From NCBI GenBank assembly GCA_036267755.1, contig DATAVK010000018.1, forward strand, positions 1-27,455: DNA of 27,455 nucleotides, given 5' to 3'. Source of the stretch: DATAVK01 sp036267755 (lineage in GTDB: Bacteria > Actinomycetota > Actinomycetes > JAFAQI01). A program made the translations under genes and the position numbers. Below are positions 15,083 to 22,955 of this stretch, piece after piece. The notes beneath the pieces were generated by a model. The model was not told where the DNA came from, did not search any database, and was given only the letters and a program-made list of their open reading frames with translations. How positions within the stretch are numbered: the stretch's first letter is position 1; every line of letters begins with the position of its first letter.

Positions 15083-15517
15083 GTGGGCCACCGATCGCTG
15101 ACGATCACTCGACGTGGGCTGTTCGGATGCGCGGTGCTGGTGGTCGCCGGGTGTCACGGCGGCTCCACGACTACCGCTCCGACCCCGACTCCAGCCGCCC
15201 CGGACGCGGCCGCACTCGCTACCGCGCGGCAGGCCGAGCTGCGGTTGCTGCAGTCCTACGACACGGCGATCGCGCATGCGTCCGCCCGACGCCGGCCCAT
15301 GCTCCAGGTCGCTCGCGCGCTGCACGCCACGCATCTGAGTGCCCTGGGCGGCAATCCGCCCGCAGTCACGGTCCGCGGACCGCTGATCCACGACCTCGGG
15401 ACGGTGCTGGCGGCCAGCGCCCGATCGTTGCGCCAGCTCTCGGTCACGGCACACCTCGGGAAGAACGCCGCGACCCTCGCCAGCGTCGCCGCCTCCCACG
15501 CCGCGGCGGGTCAATGA
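15083..15517 (+). CDS. Small lipoprotein, partner of DUF4439 protein (Rv2843-like position)
   Basis: 144 aa from the GTG at 15083. The N-terminus has a twin-arginine-like TRRGLFG followed by a hydrophobic stretch and a lipobox VAGC with Cys24, so it is probably exported (possibly by Tat) and lipidated on the outer face of the membrane. A Thr/Pro/Ala linker follows (about 27-40). The rest is an Ala-rich, helix-prone region with AELRLLQSYDTAIAHA, HATHLSALGG and RQLSVTA, resembling two helices of a four-helix bundle. The stop overlaps the start of the DUF4439 gene (ATGA). The corresponding gene between rimP and proS in Mycobacterium tuberculosis, Rv2843, is an uncharacterised membrane-associated Ala-rich protein; homology is inferred from position and composition. 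Confidence 0.75.
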   Translation: MGHRSLTITRRGLFGCAVLVVAGCHGGSTTTAPTPTPAAPDAAALATARQAELRLLQSYDTAIAHASARRRPMLQVARALHATHLSALGGNPPAVTVRGPLIHDLGTVLAASARSLRQLSVTAHLGKNAATLASVAASHAAAGQ

Positions 15518-15927
15518 CAGTGCTCGAGGCGCTGCAGGCGGCCCTGTCCGTCGAGCAGCAGGTGATCTACGGGTACGGCGCCCTCGGCGCGCACCTGTCC
15601 GGGGAGCTCGAGAGCTACGCCACGACCTGCCTCACCGCGCACATGACGCAACGGGACGCGATCGCGGCGCTCGTCACGGCCACGGGAGCGACCCCCGTCG
15701 CGGCCGCACCGGCGTACCAGCTGCCGTTCCGTGTGACGGACCGGTCATCCGCGCGACGGTTGGCGGTCCGGCTGGAGCAGGCGAGCGCCGGCGCCTCGTG
15801 GGACCTGGTCGCGAGCAGCGACCCGGGGAGCAGCCCGCGCCGGTCGGCGGTCGACTGGCTCACCGACGCCGCGATCCGGCTGGAGCACTGGGGAGCCGAG
15901 CTCGCCCTCCCCGGCCAACCCGACTAG
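15514..15927 (+). CDS. DUF4439 ferritin-like protein (Rv2844-like)
   Basis: 137 aa, recognised as the DUF4439 ferritin-like family from LQAALSVEQQVIYGYGALGAHLSG, the QRDAIAALVTATGATPVAAAPAYQLPF block with its TPVAA(A/E)PAY signature, and the DRSSARRLAVRLEQ helix. Four helices are predicted by eye. The full set of ferritin di-iron ligands is not apparent (Glu14 and a few histidines only), so metal binding cannot be claimed. It begins within the lipoprotein stop codon (ATGA overlap), which points to coupled expression and perhaps a complex across or at the membrane. Convergent with the HAD gene over an 18-bp palindrome. Function unknown in all species I know of. Confidence 0.87.
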   Translation: MTVLEALQAALSVEQQVIYGYGALGAHLSGELESYATTCLTAHMTQRDAIAALVTATGATPVAAAPAYQLPFRVTDRSSARRLAVRLEQASAGASWDLVASSDPGSSPRRSAVDWLTDAAIRLEHWGAELALPGQPD

Positions 15928-15935
15928 CCCCTTTT

Positions 15936-15953
15936 CCGCGATGATCATCGCGG
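15936..15953. terminator. Perfect 18-bp palindrome between convergent genes
   Basis: CCGCGATGATCATCGCGG is its own exact reverse complement, flanked by CCCC on the left and GGGG on the right. It starts 8 nt after the DUF4439 stop and contains the last codons and stop of the HAD gene on the opposite strand. The stem could act as a bidirectional terminator or 3'-end stabiliser, but neither strand has a T-run after it. An operator is an alternative. Confidence 0.45.
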
Positions 15954-16673
15954 ATCTGGGGGTGGGGCGGACCAGCGGGCGATCACGTCGACGACCTCGG
16001 CGAGCTCGTTGACCACGGCGTCCGGTACGACGTCAAACCCGGGCATGCTCTCGTTGCGGATCCAGATCGACCGCATCCCCATCCCAGCCGCGCCGTAGAT
16101 GTCGTCGTGCAACCGGTCCCCCACGAAGACCGCGTGCCGGGGCTCAACCGCCAGCGCCGAGAGCACCGCAGCGAACGCCTCCGGATGAGGCTTGCGGTAG
16201 TCCAGATCGCTGGTGTAGACCCGCGCGTCCAGCAGGTCGGTCAGCCCGTCCTCGGCCAGCCGCTGCTCGTGCCACTCCGCCGGCCAGTGCGTGTTCGACA
16301 GCAGCCCGGTGCGCAACCCCTGTCGCCGCAAAGCGCGCAGCACCTCCGCGGCGGTGGAGTGCGCCGCCGCATGCGGCACCCACTCCCCCAGGTAAATCGA
16401 AACGGCCGACGCGACAACCTCGTCATCGGCCACCGGCAGCCCACACGCAGCCACCCCGGCCGAAACGACCTCGACGACGCGCCCACTGCGCAAGCTGTCC
16501 AACGTCGTGTCCCACACGTCCTGCTGAGCACAAGCCAACGCAGCCGCGAGCTCCGGCACCCGATCCGGCGCAAGCAGTCGAGCGGCATCGACCCAGACCG
16601 AGACCGGATCCACGTCGAAGATCGGCGTGAGCGTCCCGCCCCAGTCGAAAACAACGGCCTCGATCCGTACCAC
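15945..16673 (-). CDS. HAD superfamily hydrolase
   Basis: 242 aa haloacid dehalogenase-like phosphatase-type enzyme. Motif I is FDWGGTLT with nucleophile Asp10; the second aspartate of the DxD motif is replaced by Gly, a variant common in this actinobacterial group. Motif II is GLLSNTHW, the motif III lysine is in YRKPHPEAF, and motif IV is VGDRLHDDIYGA. An alpha-helical cap lies between motifs I and II. The GTG start directly abuts the proS stop codon (no gap), so it is probably co-transcribed with proS. Substrate unknown; a phosphorylated small metabolite is likely. The stop codon lies inside an 18-bp palindrome. Confidence 0.9.
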   Translation of the reverse strand: MVRIEAVVFDWGGTLTPIFDVDPVSVWVDAARLLAPDRVPELAAALACAQQDVWDTTLDSLRSGRVVEVVSAGVAACGLPVADDEVVASAVSIYLGEWVPHAAAHSTAAEVLRALRRQGLRTGLLSNTHWPAEWHEQRLAEDGLTDLLDARVYTSDLDYRKPHPEAFAAVLSALAVEPRHAVFVGDRLHDDIYGAAGMGMRSIWIRNESMPGFDVVPDAVVNELAEVVDVIARWSAPPPDPR

Positions 16674-18419
16674 CTACGACGAGATCGACGCGAGGTCGTC
16701 GACGACAGCGGAGAGAGCGACGACCCGACGTTCGCCGGTCTTCCGGTCCTTGACCTCGACGTTGCCCTCGGCCAGCCCCTTGCCGACCACGACGATGGTC
16801 GGTACGCCGATCAGGTCGGCGTCGGCGAACTTCGGGCCGGCCGAGCCTTCCCGGTCGTCGAGCAGGACCCGACGGCCGGCGGTCTCAAGCTCGCCGGCGA
16901 GCTGCTCCGCGGCGCGCAACTGCTCGTCGCCACGCCCGACCGGCACGATGTGGACGTCGTACGGCGAAATCGAAGCCGGCCAGCACAGTCCGGACTCGTC
17001 GAGCGTCTGCTCGGCGACAGCGGCGACGGCCCGGGAGACCCCGACGCCGTAGGACCCCATCGTGATGCGGATCGCCTCGCCGTCCGGTCCGGCCGCATCC
17101 AGGCTGAACGTGTCGGTGAACTTCCGCCCCAGCTGGAAGATGTGGCCGATCTCGATGCCACGGGCGAGGCTCAGCCGGCCGCCGCACCGGGCACAGCGGT
17201 CGCCGTCGCGGATCTCGATCGCGCCGAGCCCCCCCGCCGGCTCGAAGTCGCGGCCGCGGACCACGAACGCGGCGTGCTGGTCGACGTAGTTCGCTCCCGT
17301 GACCCACGCGCTGCCCGGAACCACGACCGGGTCGACGACGAAACGGATCCCGTTGCTCGCAAGCAGCTGCGGCCCGATGTAGCCCTTGACCAGCTCGGGG
17401 TGCGCGTCGAAGTCCGCGGGCTCGGCCTGCTCGACCTCGACCGGCTCGAGCTGACCGCCGACCCGCTTGAGGTCGACGTCCCGGTCGCCCGGGACCCCGA
17501 CGACGAGCAGCTCCCAGTCCTTCTCACCCGGCGCGCGGGTCTTGAGCACGATGCACTTCAACGTGTCGGCGGCGGTGAACGGCCGGCCCAGCGGAAGCTC
17601 GTTGAGTCGGCGGACCAGCGAGTCGATCGTGGGCGTGTCCGGGGTGTCGAGCACCTCAGCCGGTGGGTGATCGGCAGGGTCCTGCGGCTCGGGCGCGCCG
17701 ATCTCGACCGCCTCCGTGTTGGCCGTGTAGTCGCAGTTCTCGCACTGCACGAACGTGTCCTCGCCGTCGGCGGCCGGCGCGAGGAACTCCTCGCTGGCCG
17801 ACCCGCCCATCGCGCCCGACACGGCGAAGGCGATCCGGTAGTCCAGCCCGAGCCGGTCGAAGATCCGCTGGTAGGCGACCCGATGGGCGTCGTACGACGC
17901 CTGCAGCCCCGCGTCGTCGAGGTCGAAGGAGTAGCTGTCCTTCATCACGAACTCGCGGCCCCGGATGATGCCCGCCCGGGGACGTGCCTCGTCCCGGTAC
18001 TTCGTCTGGATCTGGAACAGCGTCAACGGGAAGTCGCGGTACGAGGAGTACTCGCCCTTCACGAGCAGCGTGAACAGCTCTTCGTGGGTCGGGGCGAGCA
18101 GGTAGTCGGCGCCCTTGCGGTCGCTGAGCCGGAACAGCGCGTCGCCGTAGTCCGCCCAGCGTCCGCTGGCCTCGAAGATCTCGCGCGGGATCAGAGCGGG
18201 GAAGAGAACCTCCTGGCCGCCGATCCGCTCCATCTCCTCGCGGACGACGGCGGCGACGTTGTCGAGGATCCGCTTGCCCAGCGGCAGCCACGAGTAGATG
18301 CCCGGTGATACCCGCCGGATGTAGCCGGCGCGGACCAGCATCCGGTGGCTCGCAAGGTCGGCGTCCGCCGGATCGTCGCGAAGCGTGCGCAGGAACAACG
18401 ATGACATCCGGGCGACCAT
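16674..18419 (-). CDS. proS: Prolyl-tRNA synthetase (bacterial type with editing domain)
   Basis: Charges tRNA-Pro and edits mischarged Ala-tRNA-Pro. 581 aa from the ATG at 18419. The class II motif 1 region (AGIYSWLPLGKRI-like), motif 2 (TKYRDEARPRAGIIRGREF, MKDSYSFD) and motif 3 (MGSYGVGVSRAVAA) are present. The INS editing domain sits between motifs 2 and 3 (about 220-400; LVVGVPGDRDVDLKRVGG), and the C-terminal anticodon-binding domain follows. A longer in-frame reading to 18455 exists, but 18419 gives the usual VARMSSLFLRTLR N-terminus and has TAACCT 7 nt upstream. Same position relative to rimP/DUF4439 as Rv2845c. Confidence 0.97.
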   Translation of the reverse strand: MVARMSSLFLRTLRDDPADADLASHRMLVRAGYIRRVSPGIYSWLPLGKRILDNVAAVVREEMERIGGQEVLFPALIPREIFEASGRWADYGDALFRLSDRKGADYLLAPTHEELFTLLVKGEYSSYRDFPLTLFQIQTKYRDEARPRAGIIRGREFVMKDSYSFDLDDAGLQASYDAHRVAYQRIFDRLGLDYRIAFAVSGAMGGSASEEFLAPAADGEDTFVQCENCDYTANTEAVEIGAPEPQDPADHPPAEVLDTPDTPTIDSLVRRLNELPLGRPFTAADTLKCIVLKTRAPGEKDWELLVVGVPGDRDVDLKRVGGQLEPVEVEQAEPADFDAHPELVKGYIGPQLLASNGIRFVVDPVVVPGSAWVTGANYVDQHAAFVVRGRDFEPAGGLGAIEIRDGDRCARCGGRLSLARGIEIGHIFQLGRKFTDTFSLDAAGPDGEAIRITMGSYGVGVSRAVAAVAEQTLDESGLCWPASISPYDVHIVPVGRGDEQLRAAEQLAGELETAGRRVLLDDREGSAGPKFADADLIGVPTIVVVGKGLAEGNVEVKDRKTGERRVVALSAVVDDLASISS

Positions 18420-18426
18420 GGCGACG

Positions 18427-18432
18427 AGGTTA
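18427..18432 (-). promoter_or_regulatory. Putative -10 box for leaderless proS
   Basis: TAACCT on the minus strand, 7 nt before the ATG at 18419, with no Shine-Dalgarno in between. No clear -35. Confidence 0.4.
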
Positions 18433-18479
18433 GCGAGCCACCGCTGCCCCCACACCGGGATAACCGAGCGCGGTCCGGC

Positions 18480-19304
18480 TCAGAACAAGATCGAGGCCAA
18501 CGTCCCGACCTCGCAGAAGCCAACCCGCTCGTAGGCACGTCGGGCCGGGGCGTTGAAGTCGTTGACGTACAGGCTCACCGTCGGCGCGATGTCGCGGCGG
18601 CAGGCCTCGACGACGGCGGCCATCCCCGCGGCGGACAGGCCACGCCCGCGCCACGCCGGGTCGACCCAGACGCCCTGCACCTGGCAGACCCGGTCGGTCG
18701 CGGCACCGACCTCCGCCTTGAAGACCACCCGGCCGTCGTCGATCCGGGCGAACGACCTCCCGGCGGCGACCAGCTCCCGGACCCGGCTGCGGTAGAGCGC
18801 GCCGCCGTCGCCTGCGATCGGCGACACCCCGACCTCCTCGGTGAACATCGCGATGCTGGCTGGGAGCAGGACATCGACTTCGTCGAGCCGGACCCGTCGT
18901 ACGGCGGTGTCGGGGGTCTCGTCGGGATCCCGTGAGATCGCCAGGAGCGGTTGTCGCAGCCGGATGTCGCGAGCCGGTCCCCACGAGGACATCAGGTCGC
19001 GCCACAGCACCTCGACCATGTGGGCAGGTCCGACGATCGACGAGCACCGGCGGCCTTGCTTGCGGGCGCGCGCCGCGAACCCAGCCAGGGCCGACTCGTC
19101 GGCGTTCACCGGCACCAGGTTCGCGCCGGCGTAACACACCGCCTTCAGCCGGCCGTGGACCTCGTGGCCCCACATCTCGGCACCTAGCCGGGCCGGGTCG
19201 AGGCCGGCACTGCGCACCCGGGAGGCGACGAACAGGTTGGCAATGGGGTCGGTGTCCAGCAAATCGAGAACCGCCGGGACGTCACGGTCCCCCAGGACGC
19301 GCAT
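18480..19304 (-). CDS. DUF4081 / GNAT N-acetyltransferase
   Basis: 274 aa. The N-terminal DUF4081 domain (about 1-130; MRVLGDRDVPAVLDLLDTDPIANLF) is followed by a GNAT acetyl-CoA-dependent acyltransferase domain (about 140-274). Motif A is VQGVWVDPAWRGRGLSAAGM near residue 215 with the RGRG acetyl-CoA pyrophosphate loop, and motif B is in LYVNDFNAPARRAYERVGF. The same two-domain protein (Rv2867c type) precedes ispG in mycobacteria. The ATG at 19304 is 7 nt after the ispG stop, so it is in the same operon; a longer reading into ispG is rejected. The substrate is unknown. Confidence 0.9.
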   Translation of the reverse strand: MRVLGDRDVPAVLDLLDTDPIANLFVASRVRSAGLDPARLGAEMWGHEVHGRLKAVCYAGANLVPVNADESALAGFAARARKQGRRCSSIVGPAHMVEVLWRDLMSSWGPARDIRLRQPLLAISRDPDETPDTAVRRVRLDEVDVLLPASIAMFTEEVGVSPIAGDGGALYRSRVRELVAAGRSFARIDDGRVVFKAEVGAATDRVCQVQGVWVDPAWRGRGLSAAGMAAVVEACRRDIAPTVSLYVNDFNAPARRAYERVGFCEVGTLASILF

Positions 19305-19311
19305 CGGGCAG

Positions 19312-20469
19312 TTAGCCGACCGCGACGGTCGGCTCGCCGGACGCCTCGCCGGCGGCCTCCATGTCTTCCGCCAGGCGCATCGCCTCTTCGACGAGGGTTT
19401 CGACGATCTGCGACTCCGGGACGGTCTTGATGACCTCACCCTTGACGAAGATCTGGCCCTTGCCGTTGCCGGACGCGACGCCGAGGTCGGCCTCGCGGGC
19501 CTCACCCGGGCCGTTCACGACGCAGCCCATGACCGCCACCCGCAGTGGCACGGTCATGCCCTCCAGGCCGGCCTGCACCTTCTCGGCGAGCGTATAGACG
19601 TCGACCTGGGCCCGACCACAGGACGGACAGGACACGATCTCGAGCTTGCGCTGGCGCATCCCGAGGGACTCGAGGATCGCCGTACCGACCTTGACCTCTT
19701 CGACCGGCGGTGCCGAGAGCGACACCCGGATCGTGTCGCCGATGCCTTCCGCGAGAAGCGCGCCGAACGCCACCGCGGACTTGATCGTCCCCTGGAAGAT
19801 CGGGCCGGCCTCGGTGACGCCGAGGTGCAGCGGGTAGTCGCACTGCTGCGCCAGCAATCGGTACGCCGAAACCATCACGACCGGGTCGTGGTGCTTCACG
19901 GAGATCTTGATGTCGCCGAACCCGTGCTCCTCGAACAGCGACGCCTCCCACAGCGCGCTCTCGACGAGCGCCTCGGGCCGGGGTCCGCCGTACTTGGCGA
20001 TGAACCGCTTGTCGAGCGAGCCGGCGTTCACTCCGATCCGGATCGGGGTGCCGGCGGCCTTAGCGGCGAGCGCCACCTCCCGGACGTTACCGTCGAACTC
20101 GCGGATGTTGCCCGGGTTCACGCGCACCGCGGCGCAGCCCGCGTCGATGGCGGCGAAGATGTAGCGCGGCTGGAAGTGGATGTCAGCGATGACCGGGATC
20201 TGGGAGTGCTTGACGATCTCGGACAGCGCGTCCGCGTCGTCCTGGGTGGGCACCGCCACCCGCACGATCTGGCAGCCCGACGCCGTCAGCTCGGCGATCT
20301 GCTGCAACGTGGTGTTGACGTCGTGGGTCTTGGTGGTCGCCATCGACTGGACGCTGACGGGCGCGCCACCGCCGACGAGCACGCCGCCGACGTCGATCTG
20401 CCGGGACACGCGGCGGGTCGCGAGGGCCGGTGGGGGAAGCTCGGGCATCCCGAGACTGACCTGCGTCAT
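19312..20469 (-). CDS. ispG: 4-hydroxy-3-methylbut-2-en-1-yl diphosphate synthase (IspG/GcpE)
   Basis: Iron-sulfur enzyme that converts MEcPP to HMBPP in the MEP isoprenoid pathway. 385 aa, the standard two-domain bacterial form. The TIM-barrel part shows VSVQSMATTKTHDVNTTLQQI, VPVIADIHFQPRYI-like and VRVNPGNI. The 4Fe-4S domain supplies CPSCGR (Cys about 282 and 285), CVVNGPGEA (Cys about 317) and the Glu of GPGEA, the known three-Cys plus Glu ligand set. The ATG has a nearby GGAG and also a TACCGT box 6 nt upstream, so either initiation mode is possible. It lies 19 nt after rip1 and 7 nt before the GNAT gene. Confidence 0.97.
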   Translation of the reverse strand: MTQVSLGMPELPPPALATRRVSRQIDVGGVLVGGGAPVSVQSMATTKTHDVNTTLQQIAELTASGCQIVRVAVPTQDDADALSEIVKHSQIPVIADIHFQPRYIFAAIDAGCAAVRVNPGNIREFDGNVREVALAAKAAGTPIRIGVNAGSLDKRFIAKYGGPRPEALVESALWEASLFEEHGFGDIKISVKHHDPVVMVSAYRLLAQQCDYPLHLGVTEAGPIFQGTIKSAVAFGALLAEGIGDTIRVSLSAPPVEEVKVGTAILESLGMRQRKLEIVSCPSCGRAQVDVYTLAEKVQAGLEGMTVPLRVAVMGCVVNGPGEAREADLGVASGNGKGQIFVKGEVIKTVPESQIVETLVEEAMRLAEDMEAAGEASGEPTVAVG

Positions 20470-20475
20470 GGCTCC

Positions 20476-20481
20476 ACGGTA
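20476..20481 (-). promoter_or_regulatory. Possible -10 box before ispG
   Basis: TACCGT on the minus strand, 6 nt from the ispG ATG. It overlaps the approach to a GGAG ribosome site, so it may be chance; ispG could also be read through from rip1. Confidence 0.22.
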
Positions 20482-20488
20482 CGACGGG

Positions 20489-21676
20489 TTACTGCAGCTT
20501 GATGGGATCGGTGATGCCGGCGTAGAGCAGGATCAGGGATAATCCGACGAACACCGCCACCACGGCGTAGGTCAGCGGGAGCACCTTCATGATGTCGACG
20601 CGCCCCGGATCGCGGCGGCCGAACAGCCGATACGCCGCTCCACGAACCTTCTCGAAAGCCAGGATCCCGATGTGCCCGCCGTCGAGCGGCAGCAGCGGGA
20701 GCAGGTTGAAGATGCCGACGAAGAAGTTCAGCTCGGCGACCAGCAGCATGAGCTGGGCGACCCGGGCACCGACCGAGGCCTTCGCCTCGGCGATCTGGCC
20801 GCTGACCCGCGCGACGTCGACGACGCTGGCCGCACCCTCAGGGTTACGCGGCTTGCCCTCGACGATGCCGGAGATCTCGTGGGGCAGGCCGCCGAGCGCG
20901 GTGACCGTGGACTTGGCGAAGTAGCCCAGCGTGGTGAAGGTCTTGGGCACCGCCCCGGCGACGCTGACCGGAATGTTCTCGATCTCCGGTGAGATGCCGA
21001 TCTTGCCGACCAACTTGCCGTCCTGCTCGACCGGGACGGTCTTCAGCCCGAAGGTCAGCTGCTTCCCGTCGCGCAGCACCGTGACGTGGACGACGGTGCC
21101 GGGAGCGGCCCGCAGCTTCGCGGCCATCTGGTTGTACGTCGATACTGCCGTGCCGTTGACGGCGACCACCTTGTCGCCGGCGCGCAGCACACCGTGGGCC
21201 GGCGCGGCCGGATCGGTGGCGGCGCAGGCGGTGGCGTTGGGGTTGCGGGGCACACACTTCTCGACTGCATCGATCGTTGTCGAGGGGCGCACGTGCACCG
21301 GGTCGGAACCGGTCGCGGCGATCACCGCGAACAGGATCCCGATCGCCAGGATGAAGTGGACGACCGAGCCGGCCGCGAGCACGATCGTGCGCTGCAGCGC
21401 GGGCTGCTTGTAGAAGGCGCGGTCCTCGTCCCCCGGCTCGAGCTCCTCGAGCGCGGTCATGCCCTCGATCTTCACGAAACCGCCGGCCGGGATGGCCTTG
21501 ATGCCGTACTCGGTCTCGCCGCGCTTGGTAGACCACAGGGTCGGGCCGAACCCGACGAAGAAGCGGGATGCCTTCATGCCGAAGGCCTTGGCGGTCGCGA
21601 AGTGCCCGGCCTCGTGCAGCATGACGGAGAGCAGCAGCGCGACCACGAAGGTGATCACGCCGATCGCGTAGCTCAC
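20489..21676 (-). CDS. Site-2 intramembrane zinc metalloprotease (Rip1/RseP, M50)
   Basis: Membrane protease that cuts anti-sigma factors and other membrane proteins within the bilayer. 395 aa. The first transmembrane helix carries the zinc site LHEAGH (H21, E22, H25). A single PDZ domain lies about 160-215 (HGVLRAGDKVVAVNGTAV). The third zinc ligand is in PLLPLDGGHIG near residue 333, and further transmembrane helices lie at about 95-115, 320-340 and 370-390. The GTG start overlaps the dxr stop by 4 nt (GTGA). The dxr-rip1-ispG-GNAT order is the conserved actinobacterial one (Rv2870c-Rv2867c). Confidence 0.95.
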   Translation of the reverse strand: MSYAIGVITFVVALLLSVMLHEAGHFATAKAFGMKASRFFVGFGPTLWSTKRGETEYGIKAIPAGGFVKIEGMTALEELEPGDEDRAFYKQPALQRTIVLAAGSVVHFILAIGILFAVIAATGSDPVHVRPSTTIDAVEKCVPRNPNATACAATDPAAPAHGVLRAGDKVVAVNGTAVSTYNQMAAKLRAAPGTVVHVTVLRDGKQLTFGLKTVPVEQDGKLVGKIGISPEIENIPVSVAGAVPKTFTTLGYFAKSTVTALGGLPHEISGIVEGKPRNPEGAASVVDVARVSGQIAEAKASVGARVAQLMLLVAELNFFVGIFNLLPLLPLDGGHIGILAFEKVRGAAYRLFGRRDPGRVDIMKVLPLTYAVVAVFVGLSLILLYAGITDPIKLQ

Positions 21677-22872
21677 CCTGACGTCCCCTTTGCGACCAGC
21701 TCCTGAACCCGGCGCCGAGCCCAGTCCTCTGCACCCTGTACGTCGGCCAGTGTGCTGACGTTCATGAGGTTTTCATGAGATCCGAGCACCTCGGCGATGG
21801 TGTCGACGATGCCGAGGAAGGGCAGCCGGCCCGCCGCGAATGCCGCCACGGCGGCCTCGTTGGCCGCGTTGTAGACCGCCGGAGCCGTGCCGCCGGCGCG
21901 CCCGGCGGCGCGAGCCTGGTCGACCGCCGGGAAGGCCTCGGTGTCCAGCGGCTCGAACGTCCACGCGGCCGGCTGCGACCAGTCGATCGGCGGGGCGGCG
22001 TCCGGGATCCGGTCCGGCCAACTGAGCGCGATCGCGATGGTGAGCCGCATGTCGGGTGGGCTCGCCTGCGCGATGGTGGAGCCGTCGACGAACTCCACCA
22101 TCGAGTGGACGATCGACTGCGGGTGCACGACCACGTGGATGTCGTCGTACGGCACGTCGAAGAGCCAGTGCGCCTCGATCACCTCGAGGCCCTTGTTGAC
22201 CAGGGTCGCCGAGTTGATGGTGATGACCGGACCCATGTCCCACGTCGGGTGGGCCAGCGCCTGCTCCCGCGTGACGTCGTGCAGCTCCTCACGACGGCGG
22301 CCACGGAACGGTCCGCCGCTGGCCGTGACGATGAGCCGGCGGACCTCGTCGCGGGTGCCGGCCCGCAGGCACTGCGCGATCGCGGTGTGCTCCGAGTCGA
22401 CCGGCACGATCTGGCCGGGCTTGGCCAGCGAGGCGACGAGCGGGCCACCGGCGATCAGCGACTCCTTGTTCGCGAGGGCCAGGGTCCGACCCGCATCGAG
22501 GGCGGCGAGCGTCGGTGCCAGCCCGACCGATCCCGTGATGCCGTTGAGAACCACGTCGCACTGCCACCCCGCCACCTCGGTGGCGGCGTCGGGGCCGGCG
22601 AGCAGCTTCGGCAGCTGGTAGCCGCCCTTGCTGTAGCCGCGGCGCTGCGCCTCAGCGTAGAGCGCGAGCTGGAGATCCTCGAGCGCGCTGGAGTGGGCGA
22701 CCCCGACAACCTCGACACCCAGGTCGATCGCCTGTGCCGCCAACAGGTCCGCGCGCCCACCACCGGCGGCGAGGCCGACGATCCGCAACCGGTCGCCCGC
22801 CGCCTTCACGACGTCGACCGCCTGCGTCCCGATCGAGCCGGTCGACCCGAGCAGCACCACGTCGCGCGTCAC
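21673..22872 (-). CDS. dxr: 1-deoxy-D-xylulose 5-phosphate reductoisomerase
   Basis: Second enzyme of the MEP pathway; makes MEP from DXP with NADPH and a divalent metal. 399 aa, normal length. The NADPH-binding LLGSTGSIGTQAVDVV is at residues 7-22. NGITGSVGL, NKESLIAGG, the metal-binding VPVDSEHTAIAQC and the flap region with ASGGPFRG are all intact, as are TINSATLVNKGLEVIEAHWLF and the C-terminal helical domain. The GTG at 22872 is preceded immediately by GGAGGG, which is too close to be an ideal ribosome site; GTGs at codons 5 and 6 are alternatives. It starts the dxr-rip1-ispG-GNAT operon, divergent from gabT with 83 bp between starts. Confidence 0.96.
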   Translation of the reverse strand: MTRDVVLLGSTGSIGTQAVDVVKAAGDRLRIVGLAAGGGRADLLAAQAIDLGVEVVGVAHSSALEDLQLALYAEAQRRGYSKGGYQLPKLLAGPDAATEVAGWQCDVVLNGITGSVGLAPTLAALDAGRTLALANKESLIAGGPLVASLAKPGQIVPVDSEHTAIAQCLRAGTRDEVRRLIVTASGGPFRGRRREELHDVTREQALAHPTWDMGPVITINSATLVNKGLEVIEAHWLFDVPYDDIHVVVHPQSIVHSMVEFVDGSTIAQASPPDMRLTIAIALSWPDRIPDAAPPIDWSQPAAWTFEPLDTEAFPAVDQARAAGRAGGTAPAVYNAANEAAVAAFAAGRLPFLGIVDTIAEVLGSHENLMNVSTLADVQGAEDWARRRVQELVAKGTSG

Positions 22873-22878
22873 CCCTCC

Positions 22879-22884
22879 ATTGTC
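22879..22884 (-). promoter_or_regulatory. Possible -10 box before dxr
   Basis: GACAAT on the minus strand, 6 nt before the dxr GTG. One base off the TANNNT pattern, and the purine-rich GGAGGG between it and the start could instead be a ribosome site. Confidence 0.22.
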
Positions 22885-22943
22885 GCCGAACCGGCCGATG
22901 ATCGCGTCAGGTGCTGCGCTCGTCTTCGTGATGCCGGCGGGCT

Positions 22944-22949
22944 TACGCT
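22944..22949 (+). promoter_or_regulatory. Putative -10 box for leaderless gabT
   Basis: TACGCT, 6 nt before the gabT ATG, with pyrimidines and no Shine-Dalgarno between. No clear -35. Confidence 0.42.
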
Positions 22950-22955
22950 CCCGCT

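Noticed and set aside
15083..15927. Lipoprotein and DUF4439 genes as one frameshifted gene
   Set aside because: They overlap by a clean ATGA, each has a plausible start and end, and the two-gene arrangement matches the mycobacterial position.
16107..18308. 733-codon plus-strand open frame opposite HAD and proS
   Set aside because: Antisense shadow; the opposite strand encodes intact HAD and ProS motifs.
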